Shown one piece after another: positions 41,611 through 51,873 of a stretch of DNA of 64,000 nucleotides. Both the position numbers and the translations under genes were made by a program. The notes below the pieces were generated by a model. That model did not search any database and was not told the origin of the DNA. It was given only the letters and a program-made list of their open reading frames with translations. How positions within the stretch are numbered: the stretch's first letter is position 1; every line of letters begins with the position of its first letter. Origin of the DNA: Candidatus Poribacteria bacterium (GTDB taxonomy: Bacteria > Poribacteria > WGA-4E > B28-G17); the NCBI GenBank assembly GCA_021162805.1, contig JAGGXZ010000224.1, forward strand, positions 36,946-100,945, read 5' to 3'.

Positions 41611-44364
41611 TTAAGGCGCCTCGAATTTGGCCTTTATCCTCCCCTTTTCATCCTCGCGCACACACATCGCCTCGGATTTGGTGATGAATCCGGCGAATTC
41701 AACCTCCTTTCCCGGCGAATCGTTGAACAGGACATAATCGGTATATCCGTCGGAGAACCTGATTACTGTGCCGATCGCGTTGGCGTCTGAAGGCCGTAAC
41801 GCCAAGGGATCGACGGAGAGGATGGGGTCCTTTTTCCCCTGCCGAAGCGGATAGAGCAGGTAGAGGAACCGGATAACGCCGTCACCTCGTTTGGTGTATA
41901 TCGCCGTCGGTATGGGGCGCCATGGATGATTGGCCCATCCCTGAACGGGGTTCTTCTGCCCTTTTACGATCCTCGCCTTCAAATCGCCATCCAGGAGCGG
42001 GATTATAACGAGATTGCTTCCCTTATCCCTCCTCGTCTCCACCTTCAACGTCCCCTCATCGAGGCTTGCCTCCTCGCAGTCGAGGTGGAAAAGGGATTCA
42101 TAGGTATGTTCCCTTCTGTCGGCCGGAACGAGGGTATCTTGGATGACGAAGTAATCGGGTTTCACAAAGAGGATGCGACGGGTGTGGATGACGTTGATCT
42201 CGTTTCGATCCCCATAACCGCTTTTATATCTGCCACGGACGAAATCGAAGAGCGGCTTGCTGACCCAGCGGGTATCGTCATTCGGAGGTTTCGGTTTATC
42301 CCATGGCCTCGGCCAAACCCAGGTCTCCCGTCTCCTTCGCCTGTTCTGCCCTTCCCCATCGACCATGATGGTGTTATGGCCGGGGGAGGTGATGATGTAT
42401 CGACGCCATCTGCTTCGATCGTATGAGTAATTTCCCGGATCAAGCACAAGCTGATCTCCATAAGCCCAGAGAACGAAATGAAGCTTATCCTCATGCTGAT
42501 GTCCACTGCCGAAGGGGCCGGAGTCGAAGAGGAGGTAAACGGCGTCACTCTTCCAGCCTGATCGCATCACGTAATGACCTGTGTAGGGGAAAGCATAGGA
42601 CGTATATCTGGGTTTTTGGCCCTTCTCACCCAGCGTGGCGCCGAAGAGGAAGTCCTCGCGATGGGGGAAAAGCCTGTAACCCCGCATCAGCAGCTCTCTC
42701 ACGTCGGAGTTACCGGAGTCGTTCAGTCCGGGTATCGCCCCGTTAGGCATCATAGCGTAAAGCAGGTAGTTGAACATCTTCTCGAGCTTATCCTTGAAAT
42801 CGATCGGTATCTCATCCTCAAACCCGTTCATCTTCGCCCTTTCGATAAGGTTGCACATGTTGCTGACGACCCAGTTGTTATATCCAGCCGCCAGTTCATC
42901 CTCCATCCCGTCAGGATAAACCTCCTCATCCAGTTGTCCATACAGCCTTTCGATGGCCGTGTGTCGCCACTTCTCGGCCTCCTTAAACTCGGGGAAAAGC
43001 ATCCCGGCGGTGAAAAGCCCCATGGACTCCTCCGTGAGCCAGTTTCGACCTGTAGGCCACTTAACCAGATGTCGCGCCTGATCGGCAACCGATTTCATGA
43101 TCGTGACGATCACCTCGTCGGTGAACGCCGGTGAACCGAGACAGCGATAGAAGGCATCGGGCCATGTCCTTTCAAGCCTTATCCCGGTCGTCAGGGTCTG
43201 CCAAGCATAGCAACCTCCCGGAGCCTGATTGCCCGATGTGATGAGCGGCGGAGGGTTGCTCCTGATCCAATCCATCCACTGTTCGGCCAATGCCTCTGCA
43301 TACCGCTCATATCCCGTCTCCCAGTAGGCCTGAGCGAGCTTCTGGAAGTGGAAATGCCGGTTAAGGGCCTCGTTCCACAGATGTGTCCTGGCCTCACCTT
43401 CGGTGGGATTGGCTGCCCAATCGATCCGATCCTTGAACTGTACCGTCCACGGCCTGTTTCCGTAGGTCCATGTAAACCTCTTATGCACATAATCCTCGGC
43501 ATCGCGGGGAGGTTTGGGGAGATCCGAATCGAGGACGAGGACGATCCGAGCGCCGGTTGCCTTTTCGGAATAGATCCAAAGCTCCAGATAGTCGAACTTG
43601 CTCCAATCATGCGGTATCCTCCAGCATCTGATGCGTGGATTGATGGGATGATCGGCCCATCTGCCTAAAAATTTACCCTCTTTTGAAAGCTCATCGGTGC
43701 GTTCAATCCCCTCGAAGGGTGGAGATTCGGACTCGAAGTCGCAGACCGTGACCGTTCCCTCCTTCCCCACCAGCCTGATGCCATCGAGGTAAAGGGTGGT
43801 CTCGGGGTTCGCCTTCAAACCCCATCCCGTGGCACTGAACATGATATATCGGATCCACTCCCATCCGATCGGATTTCTGGTAGGGGAGAAATCCTCCTTT
43901 TTGAGCTTAAAGTGTTTCCACCCCTGCCAGTCGATCGTGAGGAACAGATGATAATAATCCCATCCCCCGGGGTTTTTGTCCGCTTCGGGCGGCGGCACTT
44001 TCACATCGAGGAAGGGATGATCACGCCAGTCGAAGAACCATCTCGGCCATTCGCGTCTCCGGATGTGCTCGGCGAGTGCTCTCCTGGCCGAGGCGTAATC
44101 CCCCTTCAGGACGGCCTCCTTGACCGCTTTGAGCTGAGGCATATCTAGGTCGAGCGATTTGAAAAACTCCTCATCACTCATGCTCGGTCCCTCCCTTTTC
44201 CGTTCGGACATCCGGATCACCTTGAACCCGTCCAGGTGGAGGACGGGTTCGGGATTCGGGCTATTTCCCCATCCACCTCTCCATAGCTTCGCATCGTAGC
44301 TTTTCCCCTGTGGCGATGCGAAACTTATGGAAAGCCCGATCAAAAGGACGATCATATATGGCAC
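41611..44364 (-). CDS. secreted heparinase II/III-like polysaccharide lyase
   Basis: 917-residue exported enzyme. A signal peptide (MPYMIVLLIGLSISFASPQG) is followed by a discoidin-like segment (about 130-300), an alpha/alpha-toroid (YWETGYERYAEALAEQWMDW, GRNWLTEESMGLFTAGMLFP, GYNNWVVSNMCNLIERAKM) and a heparinase II/III beta-sandwich with GSGHQHEDKLHFVLWAYGDQ, LVLDPGNYSYD and HNTIMVDGEGQNRRRR. The family cleaves uronate-containing polymers such as heparan sulfate or alginate by beta-elimination. It acts outside the cytoplasm and suggests feeding on complex polysaccharide. It is monocistronic as far as can be seen. Confidence 0.87.
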   Translation of the reverse strand: MPYMIVLLIGLSISFASPQGKSYDAKLWRGGWGNSPNPEPVLHLDGFKVIRMSERKREGPSMSDEEFFKSLDLDMPQLKAVKEAVLKGDYASARRALAEHIRRREWPRWFFDWRDHPFLDVKVPPPEADKNPGGWDYYHLFLTIDWQGWKHFKLKKEDFSPTRNPIGWEWIRYIMFSATGWGLKANPETTLYLDGIRLVGKEGTVTVCDFESESPPFEGIERTDELSKEGKFLGRWADHPINPRIRCWRIPHDWSKFDYLELWIYSEKATGARIVLVLDSDLPKPPRDAEDYVHKRFTWTYGNRPWTVQFKDRIDWAANPTEGEARTHLWNEALNRHFHFQKLAQAYWETGYERYAEALAEQWMDWIRSNPPPLITSGNQAPGGCYAWQTLTTGIRLERTWPDAFYRCLGSPAFTDEVIVTIMKSVADQARHLVKWPTGRNWLTEESMGLFTAGMLFPEFKEAEKWRHTAIERLYGQLDEEVYPDGMEDELAAGYNNWVVSNMCNLIERAKMNGFEDEIPIDFKDKLEKMFNYLLYAMMPNGAIPGLNDSGNSDVRELLMRGYRLFPHREDFLFGATLGEKGQKPRYTSYAFPYTGHYVMRSGWKSDAVYLLFDSGPFGSGHQHEDKLHFVLWAYGDQLVLDPGNYSYDRSRWRRYIITSPGHNTIMVDGEGQNRRRRRETWVWPRPWDKPKPPNDDTRWVSKPLFDFVRGRYKSGYGDRNEINVIHTRRILFVKPDYFVIQDTLVPADRREHTYESLFHLDCEEASLDEGTLKVETRRDKGSNLVIIPLLDGDLKARIVKGQKNPVQGWANHPWRPIPTAIYTKRGDGVIRFLYLLYPLRQGKKDPILSVDPLALRPSDANAIGTVIRFSDGYTDYVLFNDSPGKEVEFAGFITKSEAMCVREDEKGRIKAKFEAP

Positions 44365-44414
44365 CTCACACCTCCAAAGATTGAGAGTTCATCATGGGAT
44401 ATAGGGTCCGGAGG

Positions 44415-45797
44415 CTATTTTCCTATGCAAAACTGGGAGAAAATCCTGTCCAATATCTCCTCATTTGTGACCGCTCCCACTATCTCGCCAAGGCAGTTCA
44501 AAGCGCCGTGGAGGTCAACTGCGACGAGTTCCGGCGGCTCCCCCCTATCGATGGAGTCCATAGCATATGAGAGGCTCTCAAGCGCCCTCCTCAGGGCATC
44601 TTTGTGCCTGAGGTTTATCGTCACAGAGGAATCGGATGAGATGACCTTACCGCCTGTTATAAGCTTGACGATCTCCGCCTTCAGCTCGTCCACACCTATC
44701 TCCTTGAGAGCGGATATCCTCACGATCCGTCTGTTCGAGAGTTTCGCCAGATCCTCCGATGAGATCTGGGAGGGCAGATCTATCTTGTTCATGACGATCA
44801 AGGCGGGTTTGTCCGAGATAAGCCTGATAAGCTCGAGATCCTCCTCCGTCAGCTTCTGCGAGGAATCGAACATAGCCAGTACCAGATCGGCCATCTCTAT
44901 CATCCTCCTGCTTCGCTTGACCCCTTCCAGTTCAACGGGATCGTCGGTTAATCTTATGCCTGCAGTATCTATGATCTTCACCGGTATGCCGCCTATGTTT
45001 ATGTATTCCTCGATGGAGTCGCGAGTGGTCCCCGGTATATCCGTCACGATGGCTCTCTCTTCGCTGAGGAGCCTGTTGAGGAGACTGGATTTTCCGACGT
45101 TAGGCTTGCCTGCTATAACGGCTCGAACTCCCTCACGCAGTATCCTCCCTTCTTTTGCCGTCTCGATGAGCTTCTTTATCTCCTCGGCGATCGCCTTCAG
45201 CCTCTCTATCATCTCATCGGGTGGCATGAAATCCAGCTCCTCATCGGGGAAATCTATCGACGCCTCGACCTCGGCCAGGATCTGAGCGATGGAGCTTCTC
45301 AGCTTTCGGATCTTCTCGGAAAGCCCGCCGAGGAGCATGTTCGTGGCCGTCTTGAGGCTGAGATCCGTCTTCGCCCTTATCAGATCTATAACTGCTTCGG
45401 CCTGGCTGAGGTCTATCCTTCCGTTGAGGAAGGCCCGTTTGGTGAACTCACCCGGTTCGGCGAGCCTTGCTCCCTGGTGCAGCAGGAGATCGAGTATTTT
45501 CGCCGTCACGATCGCTCCGCCATGGCAGTTTATCTCGACGATATCCTCCCTTGTATAGGTATACGGGGCGCGCATGACGGAGAGGAGGACCTCATCGATT
45601 ATCTGATTCGACTGGGGATCGACTATATGGCCGTATGTGATGGTATGTGATCTGACGTGGGTGGGTTTTTTATCGGGACGAGCGGGCCTGAAGACGGAAT
45701 GGGCTATCCGGATCGCCTCAGGCCCGCTGAGCCTAACGATGCTTATGCCGCCCTCGCCGGGCGGCGTGGATATCGCTGCTATGGTGTCAGATGCCAT
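44415..45797 (-). CDS. mnmE: tRNA uridine-34 modification GTPase MnmE
   Basis: 460-residue MnmE (TrmE), which with MnmG makes 5-carboxymethylaminomethyl-uridine at the tRNA wobble base. The N-terminal folate-binding domain starts TIAAISTPPGEGGISIVRLS; the G domain has IAGKPNVGKSSLLNRLL, DIPGTTRDSIEEYI, DTAGIRL and NKID; the C-terminus ends FCIGK with the conserved Cys. The start is between nearby ATG codons at 45797 and 45809; I use 45797 as it fits the family N-terminus. It overlaps the jag end by 11 bp, the usual rnpA-yidD-yidC-jag-mnmE order. Confidence 0.96.
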   Translation of the reverse strand: MASDTIAAISTPPGEGGISIVRLSGPEAIRIAHSVFRPARPDKKPTHVRSHTITYGHIVDPQSNQIIDEVLLSVMRAPYTYTREDIVEINCHGGAIVTAKILDLLLHQGARLAEPGEFTKRAFLNGRIDLSQAEAVIDLIRAKTDLSLKTATNMLLGGLSEKIRKLRSSIAQILAEVEASIDFPDEELDFMPPDEMIERLKAIAEEIKKLIETAKEGRILREGVRAVIAGKPNVGKSSLLNRLLSEERAIVTDIPGTTRDSIEEYINIGGIPVKIIDTAGIRLTDDPVELEGVKRSRRMIEMADLVLAMFDSSQKLTEEDLELIRLISDKPALIVMNKIDLPSQISSEDLAKLSNRRIVRISALKEIGVDELKAEIVKLITGGKVISSDSSVTINLRHKDALRRALESLSYAMDSIDRGEPPELVAVDLHGALNCLGEIVGAVTNEEILDRIFSQFCIGK

Positions 45798-46434
45798 GTT
45801 CGCGTTCATAGCCCTCACGTGTTGTTATGACGACGCATCTGTTATCCCCTTCACCTCTCGAATATGTTCTCACTTCCTCATCGTCCTGAAGGGCGAGGTG
45901 AATGATCCTGCGCTCATGCGCGGGCATAGGCTCCAGCACTATCTCCCTGCCGGTCATCTTAACCTTCTCGGCAAGCCTATGGGCCATATCTTCGAGAACC
46001 CTTTCTCTCTTTTCACGGAATCCACCGGCATCGAGTATTATCCTCTTCTTGACGAGCGCCCTCCTGTTGACGATGTTGTTGAGGAGGAATTGGATCGCCT
46101 GAAGGGTTTCACCCCGCCTCCCGATGATCAAACCGGCATCCGGCGATGAGATGTTTATGTGTATGACGCCTTCGATCGTCTCGCTCTCGAGCTCACATTC
46201 GACACCCATGAGGTTTATCAATCGTTTCAGGACGATCTCCGGTGTGGAGTAGGGATCCTCCTTGAGGGTGACCCTGACCTTGGCCGGTTTGGCTCCGAGG
46301 CCGAGAATCCCCTTGCTTCCCTCACTCAGAACTTTAACGATCACCTGATCCCTTGTCACACCCAATTCCTTAAGGGCAAGCTCGAGAGCCTCCTCCGGAG
46401 TTCTGCCTTCCCGTTCGATGTATTGCGGGGCCAT
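45787..46434 (-). CDS. jag: RNA-binding protein Jag/KhpB (Jag-N, KH and R3H domains)
   Basis: 215-residue protein: Jag-N domain (REGRTPEEALELALKELG through GLGAKPAKVRVTL, residues 1-60), KH domain with the loop GLIIGRRGETLQAIQ, and an R3H domain with EPMPAHERRIIHLALQDDE. Jag/KhpB binds RNA and affects cell elongation and division in Gram-positives. The true ATG (46434) overlaps the yidC TAA by one base (TAATG); upstream ORF sequence to 46737 is inside yidC and spurious. Confidence 0.95.
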   Translation of the reverse strand: MAPQYIEREGRTPEEALELALKELGVTRDQVIVKVLSEGSKGILGLGAKPAKVRVTLKEDPYSTPEIVLKRLINLMGVECELESETIEGVIHINISSPDAGLIIGRRGETLQAIQFLLNNIVNRRALVKKRIILDAGGFREKRERVLEDMAHRLAEKVKMTGREIVLEPMPAHERRIIHLALQDDEEVRTYSRGEGDNRCVVITTREGYEREHGI

Positions 46435-48140
46435 TATGATACCTCCTTTGACTCTTTTCCTAACGACCAGCCGCTCATCAGGTATTGTTGCAGGATAGTA
46501 AGCAAATTGCTGGTCAACCAGTAAAGGACCAACCCTGAAGGAAAGCCGAAGAAGATAAAGGTGAAGATAAGAGGCATGTATTTCATGTATTTGGCCTGTT
46601 GCGGATCGGTCGATGCCATAGATATCTTCTGCTGGTAGAACATCGAGATACCCATCAGTATCGGCAATACCCTTATCGGTATACCGATCCCCGGTATCAC
46701 CCCCAGGGTATCCGGCTCCGATAGGTCTCTGATCCATAGTATAAAGTGGGCGCCTCTCAACTCGATAGCTTCCCTCAACATGTTAAACAACGCCCAAAAA
46801 ATCGGAAGCTGCAGCAACATGGGCCAGCAACCGCTCATCGGGTTGATTCCATGTTCCTTGTATAGCTTCATCAGCTCCTTATTCATCCTCTGCGGGTCGT
46901 CCCTGTATCTCTCCCTCAGCTTCGCTATCTTAGGCTGCAGAACTTGCATCTCCCTCGCGGACTTGATCCGTTTGATGGTTAAGGGATAGAGGATTATATT
47001 GATCAGAATCGTCAACAGAATTATAGCCACTCCGTAATTGCGGACGAGTTTATGGAAGAAAAGGAGGATCGAAAGCATTATCTTCGAGAACGGTCCGAAG
47101 AAGCCGAAATTGATCAGCTGATCGAGCCTCACGCTGTAGATCGGCTTTCCCGATTCAGAGTTTTCCGGCGCTTCGACCTTTTCAAGGATCGATCTAACCT
47201 TAGGACCGACGAAGAGGCGGAACCTGTTGGATTTAACCTCCTTAGGGCCTAAAGTGATTCCGGTGACTTCCAGCTCAACCAGATCCTCGGGGGATTGAAC
47301 GTACATCGGTTTTATCTGTTCCGAAGTGGTGACCTTCCTCACCTTATAGGATGTGTTAAGCGACTGGTCAGGGATTATCGCCGCGGCGAAGTATCTGCTG
47401 TTGAGGGCGACCCAGAGAAGAAGTGACGGCTTTTTGCTCTGTTTCTGCTTGATCATGTAGGACTTCGGCCCGTATCTCCTCATGGATTTCTTCAAATCGC
47501 AGCTTATGCCCGGACCCCACTTCAAGCTGTATCCTGAGGCGAGCCGGTCAAACGGTTTATCTGAGAGGTTTTCAAACTTGATCTCCATGTCCACCGTATA
47601 GCTCCCCCTATGGAAGGTCAACACCTTCCTGACGATGAGAAGATCTCCGAGCTTGGAGGTAAAGGCGAGCGTGTCAGTTGGGTTTTGATCCGTCAGAACC
47701 AGCTCATTTTTGTCCGCCTCCCATGACCCTTCGGCAGCGAGCCACTGAAGCGATGGATCCTCAAACTCCATCTCAAGGCAATATATGGCTGAGAACGGGA
47801 TGAGATCTATCGGTTCAGCGGTCTGAGAGTGTTTTTTGCGATACTTCTTCAGCTTCCAACTGATAGCGGTGGCGTCCTTCGTATCGAACTTGGCCGTATA
47901 CAGGTCCGTTTCGACCGTCACTATCTTACCTTCCTTCCTGGACTTCCCGGGAGGGGGCTTCGATATCTCGACCGATTCGACCTGAGGTTGAGGTTCGGGC
48001 TGAACCTCCTGTTGGGCAGTTCTCTCCTCGGCCCGTTTCCCTCTCACCCCGGGTGGAGCTATCTTCGTCTGAAGATATATCCATCCGATCATCACCAATC
48101 CCATCAGCACGAGCGCTATCACATATCTTTTATTATCCAT
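46434..48140 (-). CDS. yidC: membrane protein insertase YidC
   Basis: 568-residue insertase of the Gram-negative type with an N-terminal membrane anchor (VIALVLMGLVMIGWIYLQTK), a proline-rich linker, a large periplasmic beta-domain (about 75-340) and the conserved membrane core: YGVAIILLTILINIILYPLT, MNKELMKLYKEHGINPMSGC, WPMLLQLPIFWALFNMLREA and PSGLVLYWLTSNLLTILQQY. It inserts and folds inner-membrane proteins with or without SecYEG. The large periplasmic domain supports a diderm cell. Confidence 0.97.
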   Translation of the reverse strand: MDNKRYVIALVLMGLVMIGWIYLQTKIAPPGVRGKRAEERTAQQEVQPEPQPQVESVEISKPPPGKSRKEGKIVTVETDLYTAKFDTKDATAISWKLKKYRKKHSQTAEPIDLIPFSAIYCLEMEFEDPSLQWLAAEGSWEADKNELVLTDQNPTDTLAFTSKLGDLLIVRKVLTFHRGSYTVDMEIKFENLSDKPFDRLASGYSLKWGPGISCDLKKSMRRYGPKSYMIKQKQSKKPSLLLWVALNSRYFAAAIIPDQSLNTSYKVRKVTTSEQIKPMYVQSPEDLVELEVTGITLGPKEVKSNRFRLFVGPKVRSILEKVEAPENSESGKPIYSVRLDQLINFGFFGPFSKIMLSILLFFHKLVRNYGVAIILLTILINIILYPLTIKRIKSAREMQVLQPKIAKLRERYRDDPQRMNKELMKLYKEHGINPMSGCWPMLLQLPIFWALFNMLREAIELRGAHFILWIRDLSEPDTLGVIPGIGIPIRVLPILMGISMFYQQKISMASTDPQQAKYMKYMPLIFTFIFFGFPSGLVLYWLTSNLLTILQQYLMSGWSLGKESKEVS

Positions 48141-48195
48141 GTCGAACAGCTCCTCAAAGCGTAGATTAACCTTTAGGTTGGAGATGGCAGTGGGT

Positions 48196-48408
48196 TTACA
48201 TGAGGGGATCGTATCCGCCCGGGTTGAACGGATGACATCTGGAAAGCCTTTTCAGGGAAAGCCAGCCGCCTTTGATCAGACCGTATTTCGAGATCGCCTC
48301 CATCGAGTATTGAGAACAGGTGGGGTAGAATCGACACGATGGAGGGAAAAGGGGCGATATGAAGATCTGATATCCTCTTATCAGGAGGACGATCAATTTA
48401 GCCATCAT
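48196..48408 (-). CDS. yidD: membrane insertion efficiency factor YidD
   Basis: 70-residue YidD, a small amphipathic protein aiding YidC. Family motif [20 protein letters not shown] carries the conserved cysteines, and [11 protein letters not shown] is the usual C-terminal motif. The ATG follows AGGAGG and overlaps rnpA by 11 bp. It stands between rnpA and yidC as in most bacteria. Confidence 0.97.
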   Translation of the reverse strand: MMAKLIVLLIRGYQIFISPLFPPSCRFYPTCSQYSMEAISKYGLIKGGWLSLKRLSRCHPFNPGGYDPLM

Positions 48409-48748
48409 CGGTCTCCTCCTTCAGAAGTCTCGCCCTTTTGAAAAGATCGAGCATGGCGGCCTGGGTTTGTTGACATTTCATGGTGATGGCCGGAGCTCGT
48501 CCGACTACCACTATGTCGTAACCCTCCTCTAATTTATCCTTCAAAAGCCTGAATGATTCCCTGATAAGCCTTTTAACGCGGTTACGCTTGACGGCCTTTC
48601 CGAGCTTTTTGGTAACCGCTATCCCAAGTCTGTTCTCGTTCAACCCGTTAGGTAAGACATAAATGACGAACACTTCGTTCCAGAATTTCTTTCCCTCTTT
48701 GTAAACCCTCTCAAACTGCCATCTCCTGCGAAGAGTTTGAAATTGCAT
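48398..48748 (-). CDS. rnpA: ribonuclease P protein component
   Basis: 116-residue RNase P protein that helps the RNA subunit mature tRNA 5' ends. It contains [40 protein letters not shown] and RLIRESFR, the classical RNR motif region. ATG at 48748 overlaps the previous stop as TGATG; the in-frame GTG just before it is less likely. rpmH, which normally precedes rnpA, is absent from this position. Confidence 0.96.
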   Translation of the reverse strand: MQFQTLRRRWQFERVYKEGKKFWNEVFVIYVLPNGLNENRLGIAVTKKLGKAVKRNRVKRLIRESFRLLKDKLEEGYDIVVVGRAPAITMKCQQTQAAMLDLFKRARLLKEETDDG

Positions 48749-49410
48749 CACTTCTCTCTGAGTTTTTTAACCTCCACCCTGGAGGTCCAATCCCTGTATC
48801 CGATCCTTCCTCCTTCCAAATCGATGTAATCTTTCATGTCGGATTGCAGGGCGATGTATGGGATCAGCGTGTTTTCGTCTTCAATTAATCCGACGACCGT
48901 ATCAACCGAGTTCGATTCCTTATCGAATCCCCTCACAGCGGCACAGATGATGAGATATTCGGACAGCAAACCTTCATCGGTAAGGGATTTGGGCAGAAAA
49001 CTGACTCGAACGACGTTTTTGCCTCCTTTTGCCCTGCCGTTAACCAATTCAACCCTGCTGACGTCGAGCCCCTGGTTCTCCGAAAGGAACTTCTTCAGCA
49101 TATCCGGTGCGAATGGTATCTCGACCGCCCCACCCGTCTCCGTCTGAGATATCCTAGATATCAGCGAGACAGTCGGGGCATCGGTGAATTGAAACGGCAG
49201 CGAAAGGGAAGTTTCCCTTCGGCTTTCCGCCCCTGTGACGCCGATCTCCCTGCCGGTTTGAGCCCTTACCTCCTCGCCTAATCTCTCCATCAGGGCGAAT
49301 TCATAGTAATAATCAACCGGCGGATGAAGGGCACATGAAGCTAAGATAAAGGGGATCAACAGGCTAAGGGATAATCTCAGCAGAGTTGACGCATGATCAA
49401 TCGTTATCAT
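48748..49410 (-). CDS. uncharacterised lipoprotein upstream of rnpA
   Basis: 220-residue protein with a type II signal ([17 protein letters not shown], lipobox LASC, Cys26). The mature part is mixed alpha/beta with [20 protein letters not shown] and [21 protein letters not shown] do not recognise a family. It begins inside the HNH gene end and overlaps rnpA at its stop, so it is part of the same transcript. An envelope function with YidC can only be guessed. Confidence 0.75.
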   Translation of the reverse strand: MITIDHASTLLRLSLSLLIPFILASCALHPPVDYYYEFALMERLGEEVRAQTGREIGVTGAESRRETSLSLPFQFTDAPTVSLISRISQTETGGAVEIPFAPDMLKKFLSENQGLDVSRVELVNGRAKGGKNVVRVSFLPKSLTDEGLLSEYLIICAAVRGFDKESNSVDTVVGLIEDENTLIPYIALQSDMKDYIDLEGGRIGYRDWTSRVEVKKLREK

Positions 49411-49909
49411 GAAATAGATACTCCTTCCACGATTCGTGATAGCCCTTGGCGAATTTCGCTATGTGTATGTAGAGCGAAGGCATCGTCGGCTTTCGGATGA
49501 GCTTCATCCCCGCCTCTGCCGGTGTGCGGTTGCCCTTTTTGTTGTTGCAGCTTTTGCAGGCGGTCACCACGTTCTTCCAGGAGGTCATCCCCCCTCTGGA
49601 AAGCGGGATAACGTGATCGAGCGTTAGCATCGAAGCCGGAAATCTCCTGCCACAGTATTGGCAGGTATACTGATCCCTGAGGAACACGTTCTTACGGGAA
49701 AACCGCACGGTGGAATGGGGCACCCTCACGTACTCCACCAACCTAACGACATGGGGAATGCGAATCGAAAAGGATGTAGACCTCACCTCATACTGCGACT
49801 CCTTCTCGGGATGCGCAACACCCTTGATTATCATCTTCAAGGCCCTTTTGGCGTCGCAGATATTTATCGCCTCATAGCTGGCATTTAAGACCAAAACGGG
49901 AATGTTCAT
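49397..49909 (-). CDS. HNH endonuclease
   Basis: 170-residue HNH nuclease-like protein. The zinc and catalytic core is CQYCGRRFPASMLTLDHVIP, SRGGMTSWKNVVTACKSCNN and the following KKGNRTPAEAG: two CxxC pairs, the DH of the HNH motif and the Asn of NVV. The N-terminus VLVLNASYEAINICDAKRAL is the common start of this stand-alone HNH family found across bacteria. Target and role are unknown; it is probably chromosomal rather than mobile. Confidence 0.88.
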   Translation of the reverse strand: MNIPVLVLNASYEAINICDAKRALKMIIKGVAHPEKESQYEVRSTSFSIRIPHVVRLVEYVRVPHSTVRFSRKNVFLRDQYTCQYCGRRFPASMLTLDHVIPLSRGGMTSWKNVVTACKSCNNKKGNRTPAEAGMKLIRKPTMPSLYIHIAKFAKGYHESWKEYLFHDND

Positions 49910-50057
49910 GAAATCGGCGAAGTCACCCTACCCCCTTACCTCTGAAGTTATTATATTCGCTGATATTTTAGCATACGGGATATTATACTTCAAGTGATAT
50001 ACTGCCGAACGATGAGCGATTTCGGAGGGATGGAAGAAGGAGGTTCTCTGAAAGCCC

Positions 50058-50086
50058 TTGCCTTTCATGGTGATGATTGTTAAAAT
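50058..50086 (+). promoter_or_regulatory. promoter of tRNA-Pro
   Basis: TTGCCT (50058-50063), 17 bases, TAAAAT (50081-50086); RNA would start near 50093, ten bases before the tRNA. The 193-bp gap from 49910 otherwise holds only two minus-strand TATAAT-like boxes (near 49950 and 49982) without good -35 partners. Confidence 0.55.
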
Positions 50087-50102
50087 ATATATGTTGAGAG
50101 TT

Positions 50103-50180
<78 letters not shown>

Positions 50181-50207
50181 TTTTTATTTTTAACACACCA
50201 CCTCCCC

Positions 50208-51128
50208 TTGTCTGAAACGGACGAGATGGATTCCAGGAGAAGAACCCCTGAGGTGCCAGAGGGAGATATCGATCTACCCACCGGGGAAAGCGTCGAGCTG
50301 TTCCATCCCATGGAGGAGCGCTCCGACCTGATAGATATCTACCTGAGGGAGATCAGCCATATACCCTTGCTCTCTCCGAATGAGGAGGCGGAATTGGCGA
50401 GAAGGATCTCTCAGGGGGATGAAGAGGCCCGTAAAAGGCTGATCCTCTCGAACCTAAGATTGGTGATCAGTATCGCCAAGAAATATGTTAACAGAGGATT
50501 GCCTCTCATGGATCTGATAGAGGAGGGAAACCTCGGCCTGATAAAAGCCGTGGAGAGGTTCGACTATAGACGAGGGACAAGGTTCAGCACATATGCATCT
50601 TGGTGGATAAGACAGGCCATCACCAGGGCCATCGCCTCTCAGGGACGCACGATAAGGCTTCCCGTCCACATACTGGATATGCTGAGTAGATTGGTCAACA
50701 TCTCCCGAAGATTGGCTCAGGAGTTGGGCAGGCAACCGTCGATTGGAGAAATCGCCGAGAGGATGGGTCTCAGCGAGGAGAGAATCGAGGAGCTCTTTAA
50801 CTTCGCCCAGCGACCCGCATCCCTGCAGGATAAGCTCGAGGGATTCGACGATACATATGTGGAGGATATGATAGAGGATAAGAGGGATTCATCCTTTGAA
50901 GAGCTCGAGAGAAAATTTCAAAGAGAGGAGATAATGAAGCTTTTGGAGAAGCTCTCCGATAGGGAGCGTGAGACTATAATACTGAGGTATGGGTTGAAGG
51001 ATGGCGTGCCGCTTACCCTGGAGGAGGCGGGTAAAAGGTTCGGGATCACGAGAGAGAGGGTGCGACAGATCGAAATGGAGGCGATCGAAAAGCTGAAACG
51101 ATGGGTGAGGGGGAATGAGCTTATGTAA
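50208..51128 (+). CDS. rpoD: RNA polymerase sigma factor, RpoD/SigA family
   Basis: 306-residue sigma70 factor. Region 1.2 is [20 protein letters not shown], region 2 has [39 protein letters not shown] and [20 protein letters not shown], region 3 [20 protein letters not shown], region 4 [11 protein letters not shown] and [20 protein letters not shown]. It lacks the long region 1.1 and insert of large RpoD proteins, so it may be the primary factor of a lineage with short SigA or a group 2 factor. The start may be TTG at 50208 or ATG at 50226; neither has a clear ribosome site. It overlaps recO by 14 bp. Confidence 0.88.
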   Translation: MSETDEMDSRRRTPEVPEGDIDLPTGESVELFHPMEERSDLIDIYLREISHIPLLSPNEEAELARRISQGDEEARKRLILSNLRLVISIAKKYVNRGLPLMDLIEEGNLGLIKAVERFDYRRGTRFSTYASWWIRQAITRAIASQGRTIRLPVHILDMLSRLVNISRRLAQELGRQPSIGEIAERMGLSEERIEELFNFAQRPASLQDKLEGFDDTYVEDMIEDKRDSSFEELERKFQREEIMKLLEKLSDRERETIILRYGLKDGVPLTLEEAGKRFGITRERVRQIEMEAIEKLKRWVRGNELM

Positions 51129-51873
51129 ATGCCATGGGATACTTATAAGAACCTTTAACTTCGGCGAAGCGGATAGGATCGTTTCCTTCTACACAGACAA
51201 AGGGAAGCTGAAGCTGGTGGCAAGAGGAGCAAGAAAACCAAGAAGCAGATTCGCCTCGGCGCTTGAGCCCCTGAACTACGGACAGGTGGTTTATTTTGAA
51301 AGATCAAGCTCTAACCTCCACTCGCTCAGCTCCTTCGATGTGATTGATCGGTTTGAGCGGATAAAGGGAGATTTGGATCGGTTCTCCTCGGCATCGATGG
51401 CCTTGGAGTTAGTCGATATCGTCTCCGTTGAGGGGATGTCAGACAGAGAGGGGTTTCGGCTCTTTACGGAGTATCTGAACCTGATCGAGGACTCAAGCGA
51501 GCCGGATCTGGTCACATATGCCTTCGCCTTGAAATTCTTATCCCACAGCGGGTTCAGACCCCAGCTGGAGCGATGCGTCTCATGCCTTTCGCCGATCAAA
51601 GGCACACCCTGGTTCAACGCTTTATCAGGGGGTGTGCTGTGTGCCAGGTGCGCGGCCAGGTCACGCGGACAGCGGTTTGTCATAACCAGAGGGGCGCTCG
51701 AGATGATGAGGAAGATGCTGAACGGCGATATCTCCCGATCAACCAGATTCAGGGCGAACAGAACCTGCAAAGGGGAGATCAGAAGGGCGATCACCTCCTT
51801 TATCCAAAGCCAGACTGAAAGGGAACTGAAGAGCCTACGTTTCATCGAATCCATGGAGAGGGTGGTTCAATGA
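51115..51873 (+). CDS. recO: DNA repair protein RecO
   Basis: 252-residue RecO with the N-terminal OB fold ([38 protein letters not shown]) and a helical C-terminal domain with a four-cysteine zinc site (CVSCLSP and CARCAA). RecO with RecR loads RecA at gaps. It overlaps the sigma gene at its start and glyQS by 4 bp at its end. Length is normal. Confidence 0.95.
   Translation: MSLCKCHGILIRTFNFGEADRIVSFYTDKGKLKLVARGARKPRSRFASALEPLNYGQVVYFERSSSNLHSLSSFDVIDRFERIKGDLDRFSSASMALELVDIVSVEGMSDREGFRLFTEYLNLIEDSSEPDLVTYAFALKFLSHSGFRPQLERCVSCLSPIKGTPWFNALSGGVLCARCAARSRGQRFVITRGALEMMRKMLNGDISRSTRFRANRTCKGEIRRAITSFIQSQTERELKSLRFIESMERVVQ

Noticed and set aside
46437..46737. N-terminal extension of Jag inside yidC
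   Set aside because: The TAATG start at 46434 fits the family N-terminus; the extension is antisense-free overlap with yidC in another frame and matches no Jag protein.
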